Assembly: GCF_030824455.1 (NCBI RefSeq)
Contig: NZ_JAVBXR010000005.1
Location: forward strand, 1-38,247
Origin: Desulfobulbus sp.
Lineage (GTDB): Bacteria > Desulfobacterota > Desulfobulbia > Desulfobulbales > Desulfobulbaceae
Direction: 5' to 3'
Length of the DNA: 38,247 bases
Both the position numbers and the translations under genes were made by a program. The notes below the pieces were generated by a model that saw nothing but the letters and a program-made list of their open reading frames with translations, had not been told where the DNA came from and did no database searches. Of this stretch, positions 25,432-33,245 are shown piece after piece; position 1 is the first letter of the stretch; the number at the start of each line of letters is the position of its first letter.

Positions 25432-25788
25432 ATTAAGGAATGCAAACTGAACCGGACCTGCACTTAATTGGAGCAAAGTGTTTGCGAAATGAAAAACATC
25501 GTGAGAGGGGCGTCTAACAAGGCGCTGCTGTCGGGCGAATTTTACGCTACGCTCCAAATTTGCCGCAGAACACGGCGTTATGAATAAACATATCTCTGAA
25601 AAATTTTGACTCAAGTTCATCTTGTTTTACCCGCGTAACTCAACACAGCGAGTGTTGGTGATTTTCGAAGAAAAAACACAACTCAAGGAACTAATCCGTG
25701 TCCTAGGCAAGACAGATAGTGGCTTAGTGATGTGTTTCGCATTATATTTTTAGTACCAACTTATTCTTTCAAGTAAAGGGGGACGGCC
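25432..25788. other. 357-bp spacer with attC-like element
   Basis: No gene. The attC-like element is listed separately. The part 25600-25788 is AT-rich and probably holds the DUF4242 promoter; no clear -35/-10 pair can be fixed. Confidence 0.4.
25512..25583 (+). repeat. Integron attC-like recombination site
   Basis: GTCTAAC (RYYYAAC-type R'' box, 25512-25518) followed by AAGGCGCTGC, and GCAGAACACGGC followed by GTTATGA (25577-25583), enclose a stem GGCGAATTT/AAATTTGCC around a 13-base loop. Length (72) and layout fit attC sites of gene cassettes. The R' box deviates from GTTRRRY. No integron integrase is in the window, so this would be part of an integrase-less cassette cluster. Confidence 0.6.
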
Positions 25789-26061
25789 ATGCCAAAATAC
25801 GTTATCGAACGAGAAATTCCAGGAGCCGGAAAGCTTTCACCATCGGAATTGAAGGCTATTTCTCAAAAATCATGCGGAGTGCTCAATGCAATGGGGCCGC
25901 AGATCCAGTGGGTGCAAAGCTATGTCACTGAAAATAAAATCTATTGTGTATACATAGCACCAAGTGAAGAGGCCGTTCGAGAGCATGCTCAGAAGGGGGG
26001 GTTTCCAGCCAATAGCATTTCAGAAATCAAATCGGTTATTGATCCGACTAGCGCAGAATAA
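25789..26061 (+). CDS. DUF4242 domain protein
   Basis: A 90-residue ferredoxin-like-fold protein of the DUF4242 family (SCO4226-like, some members bind nickel). The family pattern is clear: MPKYVIEREIPGAGKLS at the start, then SCGVLNAMGPQIQWVQSYVTENKIYCVYIAPSEEAVREHAQKGGFP. The RBS is an AAAGGGGGA run. It stands alone. Function in the cell is unknown. Confidence 0.88.
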   Translation: MPKYVIEREIPGAGKLSPSELKAISQKSCGVLNAMGPQIQWVQSYVTENKIYCVYIAPSEEAVREHAQKGGFPANSISEIKSVIDPTSAE

Positions 26062-26453
26062 TCCCAAGTCCTTCTGGCCGGTAGCTTTGCCCATATTGCG
26101 GTAATTCTTTTGGGTCATTCTCGACTGCTTCCGCAGACAATGACGGCTATCACCGTGACCATCATGATCGAGTGAGCTAAAAGCGCGCATATGGGCAATT
26201 CTCATGATTATCGTGTGGTAGTCGTCGTTTTCAACAATGCATGCATCGTCAAGGTTGGTAAGTAGAAACAAATTACCGTTATTCAGCATTATTCAGCGGC
26301 CGGTTTGCTACCCTTTAAAAAGGATAGGTACGGGATTGGATTGCCCGTGTCCTAAGTGGGGATGGCCTGCAGGTTATTGAAACCCTCAAAGTTACGATAT
26401 CTCCTGTAAATCATGACTATTCCTGTTAATCCTAGCTTTCTATTAACGAGATA
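26062..26453. other. 392-bp gene-free region
   Basis: No gene, terminator or repeat of note is seen, apart from a short ATTCAGC direct repeat near 26280-26298. It may be decayed sequence. Confidence 0.4.
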
Positions 26454-26762
26454 ATGAAAACTGTTTACAGTGCCGCCAACATATCGATTGTAAGCATTTT
26501 TCAGAACATTCTGGAAGGGTATGGGATTCACTGCTGGGTCAAAAACGAATTTCTCCATTCAGTAATCGGTGAGATACCTCCGATTGAATGCTGGCCACAG
26601 TTATGCGTTGACGATGATGATTATGAAGAAGCGAAACGCATTGTAGATGAAGCGCTTTCTGAAAAAAATCTGCCTGTTTGGAAATGTGCCTCATGCAATG
26701 AAGTCATCGAGGGACAATTCTCAGAATGCTGGAATTGTGGAAATAGCCGGTCTTTGCAATGA
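26454..26762 (+). CDS. DUF2007-like signal-transducing protein with C-terminal zinc ribbon
   Basis: A 102-residue protein. Residues 1-65 follow the DUF2007 pattern: VYSAANISIVSIFQNILEGYGIHCWVKNE ... PQLCVDDDDYEEAKRIVDEAL. Residues 76-97 form a zinc ribbon with two CxxC pairs (WKCASCNEVIEGQFSECWNCGN). Its stop overlaps the start of the next zinc-ribbon gene (ATGA), so the two are coupled. Role unknown. Confidence 0.8.
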   Translation: MKTVYSAANISIVSIFQNILEGYGIHCWVKNEFLHSVIGEIPPIECWPQLCVDDDDYEEAKRIVDEALSEKNLPVWKCASCNEVIEGQFSECWNCGNSRSLQ

Positions 26763-26995
26763 TGGATTACACCAAAATAAAGTGCCCAAAATGTGAACAG
26801 CGGTTGCGATTACCAAAAAATATTGGTGGGATGGTCATGGTATGTCCGACGTGTGGAAACAAATTTCATTCTGACTTTAAATTGGGTGGCATCAGAAGGA
26901 GTACACGTGCTATTATGTTAAGGACTATCTTTGAATGGCCATACGCAACCTTAAAACGCATTGCTGGATTACTGACTGCAAGAAAACGGCAATGA
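26759..26995 (+). CDS. Small zinc-ribbon protein
   Basis: A 78-residue basic protein with two CxxC pairs (IKCPKCEQRLRLPKNIGGMVMVCPTCGNKF), the MJ0042-like zinc-finger pattern. The C-terminal 40 residues are rich in Arg and hydrophobic residues and could lie on a membrane or on nucleic acid. It starts within the stop of the preceding gene. Confidence 0.7.
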   Translation: MMDYTKIKCPKCEQRLRLPKNIGGMVMVCPTCGNKFHSDFKLGGIRRSTRAIMLRTIFEWPYATLKRIAGLLTARKRQ

Positions 26996-27035
26996 GTAAT
27001 TCTATTTAGTTTAATTAATACAAACGAGGAATTTA

Positions 27036-27497
27036 ATGGGTAAATCACTTGTAGAGATGACCGCTGAAATCATTCAGTCTCAAATCAGTAGCAAGCAGAT
27101 GAGCACTGAAGAGGTCAAAGCAGCACTCAACGAAACCTTTCAGGCCCTGAAAGCACTTCAGGACTCCGAAGCATGCGGAACCGATGTTATTGAGGCTGAT
27201 ACCACGGCCGGTTCTCCTGCGATTGACCCCAAGAAATCCATCCAGAAAAACAAGATCGTCTGCCTAGAATGCGGCCAAGAGTTCAAGATGCTGTCTCCGA
27301 AGCATCTGAAGTCTCATGGGCTTGATTCAAAAGTATATCGCAAGAAATACGGCTTTTCCGCCAGGCAACCGCTTTGCGCAAAAGCCCTTTCCGAGAAACG
27401 GTCTGCATCAGGAAAGGAACGCGGCATTCCGGCCAATCTCCAAAAAGCCATAATCGCCCGAACCAAGAAAAAACCCATTGCGGACGAGTCGAAATAA
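27036..27497 (+). CDS. MucR/Ros-family zinc-finger transcriptional regulator
   Basis: A 153-residue regulator. The single zinc finger is C76-x2-C79...H90-x3-H94 (CLECGQEFKMLSPKHLKSHGL), followed by the conserved basic helix (SKVYRKKYGFSARQPLCAKALSEKR). The N-terminal 70 residues are helical and probably oligomerise. MucR proteins bind AT-rich DNA and silence horizontally gained genes. An AGGA site precedes the ATG. The IHF/HU-like gene follows 16 bases after the stop, making a pair of nucleoid-type regulators. Confidence 0.9.
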   Translation: MGKSLVEMTAEIIQSQISSKQMSTEEVKAALNETFQALKALQDSEACGTDVIEADTTAGSPAIDPKKSIQKNKIVCLECGQEFKMLSPKHLKSHGLDSKVYRKKYGFSARQPLCAKALSEKRSASGKERGIPANLQKAIIARTKKKPIADESK

Positions 27498-27513
27498 CGA
27501 GATTTTCGCTGAA

Positions 27514-27804
27514 ATGAACAAGAAGAATGTCACGCGCAAAGAATTAGCACTCTCGGTCACTGCAAAGTTGAGTGTATCTCATCGGAATGCAGCGGAAATC
27601 GTCGATACCGTTTTTGCGACCTTGAAAAGCACCCTGGTCAATGGAGAATCAATCAAACTTGTCCAATTTGGCACCCTGAATGTCCGTGATAAAACCCCTC
27701 GCCGGGGCCGTAATCCGAAAACCGGCGAGTCTATGACCATTGCAAAACGACAGATGATCACTTTTCGTCCCAGCAGACAATTGCGCGAAAGGTTGAATGC
27801 CTGA
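27514..27804 (+). CDS. IHF/HU family DNA-bending protein
   Basis: A 96-residue nucleoid protein. The family pattern is intact: VTRKELALSVTAKLSVSHRNAAEIVDTVFATLKSTLVNGESIKLVQFGTLNVRDKTPRRGRNPKTGESMTIAKRQMITFRPSRQLRERLN, with the GRNPKTGE arm and Pro at the intercalating tip. IHF alpha is the nearest type. The ATG at 27514 gives the usual length; the frame opens earlier, inside the mucR-like gene. Likely co-transcribed with it. Confidence 0.9.
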   Translation: MNKKNVTRKELALSVTAKLSVSHRNAAEIVDTVFATLKSTLVNGESIKLVQFGTLNVRDKTPRRGRNPKTGESMTIAKRQMITFRPSRQLRERLNA

Positions 27805-28294
27805 AATTTATTCGACAGTCCGCTTCGGGCGAGATCTTTTTGTCAAAACGCCTGCCTCTCAAATGAGTTGTGCGGATGAAAGAGGAAACGACTTGCAGCA
27901 TGGTCCCCGTTAATCCGAAATTATCCCTTGAGAATCTCCTCCTGCCCACACCTAAATTTTTCAATATCCCATATCCTGATTTGTCGGAATGAACTTTGCG
28001 ACTGAGAACGTCGTAGCTGTATAGTGTATCAGGTAAGCTGTAAAAGATGCCGCTATAGACGCAAACAAGCGTCTATAGCGGCATTGTATTTTGCATTTTA
28101 TCTTACTGCATTCTAGCTGCAATTCAAATATATATTACAGTAATGATGCGTCATCTAAATAGATGCACAACAGTGCATTCTGCATAATATAATACTATAA
28201 AATGAATTTAATTTTTTAAATCATGGAGGTCTCGATAAAGATGATGATAACTAATTAGTCTTTTATGTTTATACCTTTCAAACAAGGAACGACT
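27805..28294. other. 490-bp gene-free region with perfect inverted repeat
   Basis: It holds the inverted repeat listed next and, at 28085-28195, an AT-rich stretch with several TGCATT/TGCA words. No gene is seen. It may contain the promoter for the DUF697-like gene. Confidence 0.4.
28047..28084. terminator. Perfect 16-bp inverted repeat, possible terminator
   Basis: ATGCCGCTATAGACGC (28047-28062) and its exact complement (28069-28084) enclose AAACAA, followed by TGTATTTTGCATTTTA. It could end the HU-like transcript, though it lies 240 bases after that stop. Confidence 0.6.
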
Positions 28295-28672
28295 ATGGCA
28301 ACAAAAAAACAGAAGATTCACGCGATCATTCATACCGCAACACTAACTGCAGGAGGTGTTGGATCAGGTTTAGCACAAATACCCGGGGCAGACATGCCTA
28401 TCCTCATGGCTTTGCAAACAGCCATGATTGTCGCTATTGGGGCTGAGTATGATTGCGCCATCACAAAATCTAACGCCAAAAGTATTTTACTTACATTCCC
28501 CGCTGGTTATGGAGGCCGAGCACTCTCGCAATATTTGACCGGTTGGATTCCTGGATTCAGCAACGCCATTAATGCAAGCACCGCCATGGTTATTACTGAA
28601 ACTATCGGCTGGGCCGCTAGCGCCTATTTTGCAAGTGACAATATCGACAGCTCATCTGATTCACCTTCTTAA
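28295..28672 (+). CDS. DUF697-like small membrane-associated protein
   Basis: A 125-residue glycine- and alanine-rich protein. The ATG at 28295 is chosen because AAGGAA lies 7 bases upstream. The sequence IPGADMPILMALQTAMIVAIGAEYDCAIT ... GYGGRALSQYLTGWIPGFSNAINASTAMVITETIGWAA follows the DUF697 pattern, which occurs at the end of some GTPases and as free-standing proteins. Two or three amphipathic or membrane-inserting helices are expected. Function unknown. Confidence 0.65.
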   Translation: MATKKQKIHAIIHTATLTAGGVGSGLAQIPGADMPILMALQTAMIVAIGAEYDCAITKSNAKSILLTFPAGYGGRALSQYLTGWIPGFSNAINASTAMVITETIGWAASAYFASDNIDSSSDSPS

Positions 28673-28705
28673 CCAGCACCCATCCCCTTGTTCATAAACG
28701 ACCGT

Positions 28706-28800
28706 TTCTGAACACCTTCCAAATCGATTCATTTTTCCGTTCAAAAATTAGCCGCCAGCCTTTTGAACATGTCCATAACTCTCCATGACGTTATTGAACA
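28706..28800 (+). repeat. Three TGAACA direct repeats before the resolvase gene (possible res site)
   Basis: TTCTGAACA, TTTTGAACA and TATTGAACA occur at 28706, 28761 and 28792. ATAAC/GTTAT form an inverted pair between the last two. This lies in the 169-base leader of the resolvase gene, where Tn3-type recombinases often have their binding sites. Confidence 0.35.
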
Positions 28801-28841
28801 TGGAAAGGGCTCCCTACGTCTAAAATTCAGCGAGGAACAGT

Positions 28842-29411
28842 ATGGCAATCTTTGCTTACGGTCGGGTCAGCACCAAAGACCAGTCGAGCGAAAATCAACG
28901 CCTGGATATCGAAAATGCCGGGATAAAAGTTGATTTCTGGTTCACCGACGAGGGCGTTAGCGGCAAGACCCAGGCATCACAACGCCCTCAGTTTAAAGCG
29001 TTGCTCAACCAAATCCGTAATGGCGAAACACTCGTGGTCGCAAAACTTGATCGTCTAGGTCGCGATGCCCAAGATGTGGGAGCCACAATTAAAGCTCTCG
29101 CTAAACGCAAAATAGAAGTCATCGTTTTGCAACTTGGCAAGCTGGATCTCACTTCATCGGCCGGAAAGCTGATGCTGAACATGTTGGCTGCCGTTGCCGA
29201 AATGGAGCGGGATCTGCTGGTCGAGCGTACCCAGTCAGGACTTTCCAGAGCAAAATGCGCAGGTAAGATTCTTGGCCGGCCAACCAAGACGACCGACAAA
29301 CAGCGCGCAGAGATTAAAAACATGCGTAAGGATGGCGTATCGGTAAGCGCACTCTCCCGGACCTTTGGCATATCACGAGCCAGCATCATGCGGGTAACGG
29401 GTGAACTGTGA
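28842..29411 (+). CDS. Serine recombinase (resolvase/invertase family)
   Basis: A 189-residue small serine recombinase. The N-terminal catalytic domain has YGRVSTKDQ with Ser10, the DEGVSGKTQASQRPQ loop, KLDRLGRDAQD and the long E-helix LTSSAGKLMLNMLAAVAEMERDLLVERTQ. The C-terminal 45 residues form the HTH (VSALSRTFGISRASIMRV). All active-site residues are present. The RBS is GAGGAA. It likely resolves multimers of the element or inverts a segment. Confidence 0.95.
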   Translation: MAIFAYGRVSTKDQSSENQRLDIENAGIKVDFWFTDEGVSGKTQASQRPQFKALLNQIRNGETLVVAKLDRLGRDAQDVGATIKALAKRKIEVIVLQLGKLDLTSSAGKLMLNMLAAVAEMERDLLVERTQSGLSRAKCAGKILGRPTKTTDKQRAEIKNMRKDGVSVSALSRTFGISRASIMRVTGEL

Positions 29412-29527
29412 TGTAATACTGGAATATGAGGAGGCTGATACTCTACCCGGCTTGGTCCTTACAAGAGTTCATTCGGTTAATTGAACACCGCCTGGCTGGG
29501 CCCCCCTGAACACAATTTCCTCTCATG

Positions 29528-29568
29528 CCGCCATGCCTCTTTTACAGATGTATGGCGGTTTTCTTTTT
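29528..29568 (+). terminator. Hairpin terminator before the rad52-like gene
   Basis: CCGCCAT and ATGGCGG form a 7-bp stem followed by TTTTCTTTTT. A second hairpin, CAGCATGGC/GCCATGCTG (29594-29621), lies just after it in the leader. Confidence 0.6.
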
Positions 29569-29659
29569 CCATCTCACCAACACAGGAAAGCAACAGCATG
29601 GCTCCCATCGGTGCCATGCTGTTGTACTCCCCCCAATAATCTACAGGAGGCACATCACC

Positions 29660-30319
29660 ATGGCGCCATTGCAGGAACAGATCCGCTCGATCAACGAACG
29701 TTTGCGGTCATTTGGTATCGAGTCGATCCAGGAAATCAAGATGACCGACCGGGAAGGCAAACAGATCGGTCAAATCAAATACGGCTATCGGCCGCAGTAC
29801 GTCTTTGACAGCGTTAACGAGGTCCTCGGACCAGAGAATTGGCGGTATGAGTTAACCAAGGTAGAGGTTATAGACACCCAAGCGGTTGCTGAAATTCGGC
29901 TCTACCTCAAGATTGACAACGATTGGCTCTGCAAAGGATCACACAAGGGTCAGATGCAGATCGTCAAAGGCAATGTCGGTGACGCTCAAAAAGGAGCGAT
30001 TACCGATGCGCTCCAGAAATGCATGTCGCTGTTGTCCATCGGAAGCGATTCCTATAGGGGTCTTTTGAAAAACGTCTACCTGCAGGGAAATCAACCACCC
30101 GCAATCCAACCAGCCAAAAGAAACAGCCAACCAGTGGAGCTGTCAACCAGCCAAGATCATTCACCATCTCTGCCCAAGATAGCCGGCGTCACCTTTGAGA
30201 ATCGCCAAGGAGTCATTGTGGCCATCGGCGAGCATTTGTTCGACAAAAAAGAACTGCTCAAGGCTGCCGGCTTTCAATGGAACAAGACCGACAAGAGTTG
30301 GTTGAAAAAAGCAGCATAA
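29660..30319 (+). CDS. Rad52-family single-strand annealing protein
   Basis: A 219-residue protein. The first 135 residues follow the Rad52/Rad22 SSAP pattern: GYRPQYVFDSVNEVLGPENWRYEL, a strand run (AEIRLYLKID--WLCKGSHKGQMQI) and GNVGDAQKGAITDALQKCMSLLSIG. These proteins coat ssDNA and anneal complements, driving recombination in phages and mobile elements. A linker leads to a C-terminal region (residues 170-219, GVTFENRQGVIVAIGEHLFDKKELLKAAGF-W). The ATG at 29660 has ACAGGAGG 10 bases upstream; the longer frame is rejected. The Cas4/RecB-like exonuclease follows, a lambda-style annealing-exonuclease pair. Confidence 0.88.
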   Translation: MAPLQEQIRSINERLRSFGIESIQEIKMTDREGKQIGQIKYGYRPQYVFDSVNEVLGPENWRYELTKVEVIDTQAVAEIRLYLKIDNDWLCKGSHKGQMQIVKGNVGDAQKGAITDALQKCMSLLSIGSDSYRGLLKNVYLQGNQPPAIQPAKRNSQPVELSTSQDHSPSLPKIAGVTFENRQGVIVAIGEHLFDKKELLKAAGFQWNKTDKSWLKKAA

Positions 30320-30346
30320 CCAAACCTCACCCCACCCTATCTAACC

Positions 30347-30371
30347 CTGAGGGAGTGCGCCATTCCCTCAG
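30347..30371. repeat. Hairpin between rad52-like and exonuclease genes
   Basis: CTGAGGGA and TCCCTCAG form a perfect 8-bp stem with a 9-base loop and no T-run; it may stabilise or attenuate the transcript. Confidence 0.5.
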
Positions 30372-30416
30372 CGGGAATCCGTGCACCCTCCCATCTTTTC
30401 CCCTGGAGGAAACACC

Positions 30417-31388
30417 ATGTCAGATCAACTGATGATCACCCTGCAGACTGCCCTTCAGCAACTTGCCGCTCAGCATACCACGGAAACGCTCGGCAACCGA
30501 TCCAGCTATCTTGGGGCCTCAGATATCGCCAGCTGTCCACGTAAAACCATTCTCAATAAACTCAACACACCGGAATCCGATCTTGTCACACTCTTGCGCT
30601 TTCGTCGGGGGCACATGGCTGAGGAGATCGTCGCCGCCGCCTTCGCGAGCGCCGGTTTCACCAACTTCCAACGGCAGGTTGAAGTCCGGCATACCGGCGC
30701 TGTCCCGGTCATGGCGCATCTTGACTTTGTTTTCATTTCTGAAGCCCGGAAAACCATGGCAGTGCTGGAGGTCAAATCACCGGAGAACATCCCGGAGCAT
30801 CCCTATGGTGCATGGGAAACGCAACTCTATCTACAGATGGGACTGTTGGCCGACAGCTATCCGGACTACACCGTGGAGAAAGGGGCCATCCTGGCGGTCA
30901 ACTTCGGCAACCAGGGAATGCAACTCTTTGGCGGCTACTCGCCACAGACCATGATCTATCAAGGTCTAATGGACCGGGCCACAACCATCTGGAACCAGTA
31001 TCAACAATACAGCGACGGTGGCTTGAGCACGCCGACCATGGAAATCGGCCCACTATGCGGATACTGCCCCTTTCTCGCTGACTGTCCGAAATTCGAAGCG
31101 GAAGAGGTCCAGGAACTCACTGAGAGTGTCGAGATCCTCACCGAACTACAACACCAACAACGGGACCTGGAAACCGAGATCAGCATGCGCAAGAGCGATC
31201 TGCTGGCTATCGTTGCCCAACGTGGTCCGCTCAAAGCTCATGGCCAATTGTTGCGCAAAGCTGTTCGGTCCCGAAAGGTGCTGGATACGAATCGACTAGG
31301 CCAGTTTCTCGAGGGCTATGGTCAGTCGTTGGCTGATTTCCAGAAGAGCAGTTCTTATTCCTTCTTGGAAATCAAAAAGGCAGCCTAA
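30417..31388 (+). CDS. Cas4/RecB-like PD-(D/E)XK exonuclease with Fe-S cysteines
   Basis: A 323-residue nuclease. Visible motifs are C40 (DIASCPRK), D103 (MAHLDFVF), E118-x-K120 (VLEVKSP), the Q136-x-Y138 motif (WETQLYLQMG) and C214-x2-C217-x5-C223 (LCGYCPFLADC). The four cysteines are placed as in Cas4 and AddB, where they hold a 4Fe-4S cluster. The C-terminal 100 residues contain a coiled coil (ILTELQHQQRDLETEISMRK). It would resect DNA ends to give ssDNA for the Rad52-like protein encoded just upstream. The RBS is TGGAGG. Confidence 0.88.
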   Translation: MSDQLMITLQTALQQLAAQHTTETLGNRSSYLGASDIASCPRKTILNKLNTPESDLVTLLRFRRGHMAEEIVAAAFASAGFTNFQRQVEVRHTGAVPVMAHLDFVFISEARKTMAVLEVKSPENIPEHPYGAWETQLYLQMGLLADSYPDYTVEKGAILAVNFGNQGMQLFGGYSPQTMIYQGLMDRATTIWNQYQQYSDGGLSTPTMEIGPLCGYCPFLADCPKFEAEEVQELTESVEILTELQHQQRDLETEISMRKSDLLAIVAQRGPLKAHGQLLRKAVRSRKVLDTNRLGQFLEGYGQSLADFQKSSSYSFLEIKKAA

Positions 31389-31424
31389 GCAGTAGCCTTC
31401 ACTCTCCCCCCCATTTTCCATCTA

Positions 31425-31461
31425 AGCCTGAATCCTGCACCTAGGGGTTCGGGCTTTTTTT
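31425..31461 (+). terminator. Rho-independent terminator
   Basis: AGCCTGAA and TTCGGGCT (one wobble) are followed by seven T. Confidence 0.75.
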
Positions 31462-31493
31462 ATTCATTCTATCACCTCCAGCAGGAGAATCTT

Positions 31494-31895
31494 ATGCCAA
31501 ACAATCACATCGAAAAAAGACAAGAGGACGCACCGGAACGAGCCCGACTTGACCATGACACCGCGATCACTCCTTTTCCCTGGACCGTAGAATCTCATCC
31601 AGATACCGAAGGGGGCTTCATCATTCATGAAGCCCGCCATGAACAACAAATTTGGTGCGACCGAGGATATGACCTGTCTGAGGAGGAAGGGAACCGGCGC
31701 AGTTTGATTGTCGCTCGGCACAACGTCGGCAATATCCGCCTGATTCAGGCCGCACCCGAGTTGTTTGCAGCTTTGCGGGATATGGTCTCCTCACCCATTG
31801 AAGCCAGAGACTCAGCAGTCAGGGTTCTGGAAAGCATCAGCCCGTACTGGTGGGACCTGAAAATTACCCGCAACCCCAAAGAGGTGCACCTATGA
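31494..31895 (+). CDS. Hypothetical protein, phage/plasmid-type
   Basis: A 133-residue soluble protein with CAGCAGGAG before its ATG. The stretch NVGNIRLIQAAPELFAALRDMV is common in small phage and plasmid proteins of unknown role (…AAPELxxAL). The N-terminus has PFPWTVESH--TEGGFIIHEA, a strand-rich part. No catalytic motif is seen. It belongs to the plus-strand recombination block. Confidence 0.7.
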   Translation: MPNNHIEKRQEDAPERARLDHDTAITPFPWTVESHPDTEGGFIIHEARHEQQIWCDRGYDLSEEEGNRRSLIVARHNVGNIRLIQAAPELFAALRDMVSSPIEARDSAVRVLESISPYWWDLKITRNPKEVHL

Positions 31896-31910
31896 CACAA
31901 CGAACCGAAA

Positions 31911-32111
31911 ATGCTCGCCAGGCACTTGGTCAAATACTTCCGGATGCAAGAGTGCCCCTTGGATGCGCAGGAGACCGGAAATATCGATCTACTGACCGAC
32001 TTGATGCACTTGGCCCGAACCGAGGGCATGAATGGTTTCATGCTCGCGCAAACGGCGATGATGCATTTCTTGGTCGAAGCTAAACAGGAACGCTCAAGTC
32101 GAAACAATTAA
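31911..32111 (+). CDS. Small helical hypothetical protein, possibly frameshifted start
   Basis: A 66-residue frame (HLVKYFRMQECPLDAQETGNIDLLTDLMHLARTEGMNGFMLAQTAMMHFLVEA) resembling small plasmid/ICE proteins of two to three helices. Its ATG has no RBS. A strong AGAGGTG site and ATG lie at 31892 in another frame; one base less in the A-run at 31908-31911 would join MTQRTE to this frame. Either the start codon is internal, a slippage site is used, or there is an indel. Confidence 0.55.
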   Translation: MLARHLVKYFRMQECPLDAQETGNIDLLTDLMHLARTEGMNGFMLAQTAMMHFLVEAKQERSSRNN

Positions 32112-32132
32112 AATGAGGAAAGGAGAACATCC

Positions 32133-33176
32133 ATGGCACGACTGAGTTCACAGGCCAAGGCAGGCTACTATCCGACACCGGAGAGTGTCTGCGGTCAACT
32201 CAAACAACTGCTCAACATTGAAGATGGGGCAAGGATCCTTGATCCCTGCTGCGGGGCCGGTATCGCCCTTGCCGCGCTGGTAGAAGGGACAGCTGCCACC
32301 ACCTACGGTATCGAACTCGATCATGAACGAGCCACCGAGGCCAGAATAAAAATAGCAAACCTGCTCTGGGGCGACGCTCTGGTGGAGATGCGACTTTCTG
32401 CTTGTTGTTTCGGTCTGCTCTACCTCAACCCCCCCTACGATTACAGCCTGGCTCCGGACAGTACGTCGGAACGGATGGAGGCACTGTTTCTTAAACGTTT
32501 TCACGAGACCCTGCAGAAGGATGGCTGGCTGGTGCTGGTCATCCCCTATACGGTACTGGCCCACTGTGCATCTATCCTGGCCCGTCATTTTGGGAACCTT
32601 CAGGTCTTTGCCTTTCCGGAAGATGAATTTCAGAGCTTCCACCAATGTCTGGTTCTGGGGCAGAAACGTGCCCTGGTTGCCAAGGCCCAGGCCGGCAAGG
32701 TTGAACAGGAACTGATCGTTATCGCCGGCATGGATCCCGACATCTTTTTGCAAACAGCTCCTCAGTTGGCAAGCTGTACCGAAAGACTGACCATTCCCGG
32801 GCCGAGACAGCCGACCTGTACCTTCAAATGCAACCGGATCGATCCCTTGGAGGCGATTCCCCTGGTCCGTAAGAGCGGATTGTTGGAGGAACTCCTGACG
32901 CATGACCTGGCACCCGGACAGCGCAACACCATCCGACCCCTGGCCCCATTGAAAAACGGCCACCTGGCTCTGATGTTGGCCGGTGGCTACATGAACGGCG
33001 AGATCGAAATGAACGGCCGTCAACTGGTCATCAAGGGGGTGGTCCATAAAACGGAGCAGGTGCACAGCGTTGCGGAAAACAACAAAGGCGAAACCACGGT
33101 CACCACCAGGGACCGCTATCATCCCACGGTCAAAGCCATTGACATGGCCAGGGCCGAGATGCTGATCGTCCAATAA
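32133..33176 (+). CDS. DUF6094-type class I DNA methyltransferase-like protein
   Basis: A 347-residue protein of the N6-adenine methyltransferase type found on conjugative elements. Motif I is LDPCCGAGIA (residues 36-45), the acidic residue of motif II is in GIELD, and the catalytic motif IV is NPPYD (99-103). N-terminal KAGYYPTP is the usual motif X-like start. No target recognition domain is evident in the C-terminal 150 residues, so it may protect the element from restriction or serve another role. The RBS is AAAGGAG. Confidence 0.82.
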   Translation: MARLSSQAKAGYYPTPESVCGQLKQLLNIEDGARILDPCCGAGIALAALVEGTAATTYGIELDHERATEARIKIANLLWGDALVEMRLSACCFGLLYLNPPYDYSLAPDSTSERMEALFLKRFHETLQKDGWLVLVIPYTVLAHCASILARHFGNLQVFAFPEDEFQSFHQCLVLGQKRALVAKAQAGKVEQELIVIAGMDPDIFLQTAPQLASCTERLTIPGPRQPTCTFKCNRIDPLEAIPLVRKSGLLEELLTHDLAPGQRNTIRPLAPLKNGHLALMLAGGYMNGEIEMNGRQLVIKGVVHKTEQVHSVAENNKGETTVTTRDRYHPTVKAIDMARAEMLIVQ

Positions 33177-33193
33177 CCACACCTACCCACACC

Positions 33194-33231
33194 GGGGAGT
33201 CTTCCCCGCATGGGACAGTCTCCCCTTTTTT
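33194..33231 (+). terminator. Terminator-like hairpin
   Basis: GGGGAG and CTCCCC pair around an inner GGGGA/TCCCC alternative and are followed by TTTTTT. It sits just before the RBS of the next gene. Confidence 0.6.
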
Positions 33232-33245
33232 AAGGAGAGACCCCC

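Noticed and set aside
31850-32083. 77-aa frame MGPENYPQP... / MTQRTENARQ...
   Set aside because: After the first six codons its composition is that of a shadow; the overlapping frame from 31911 looks like a real helical protein.
32148-33182. 344-aa minus-strand open frame
   Set aside because: Exact antisense of the methyltransferase-like gene, which has DPCCGAG and NPPY.
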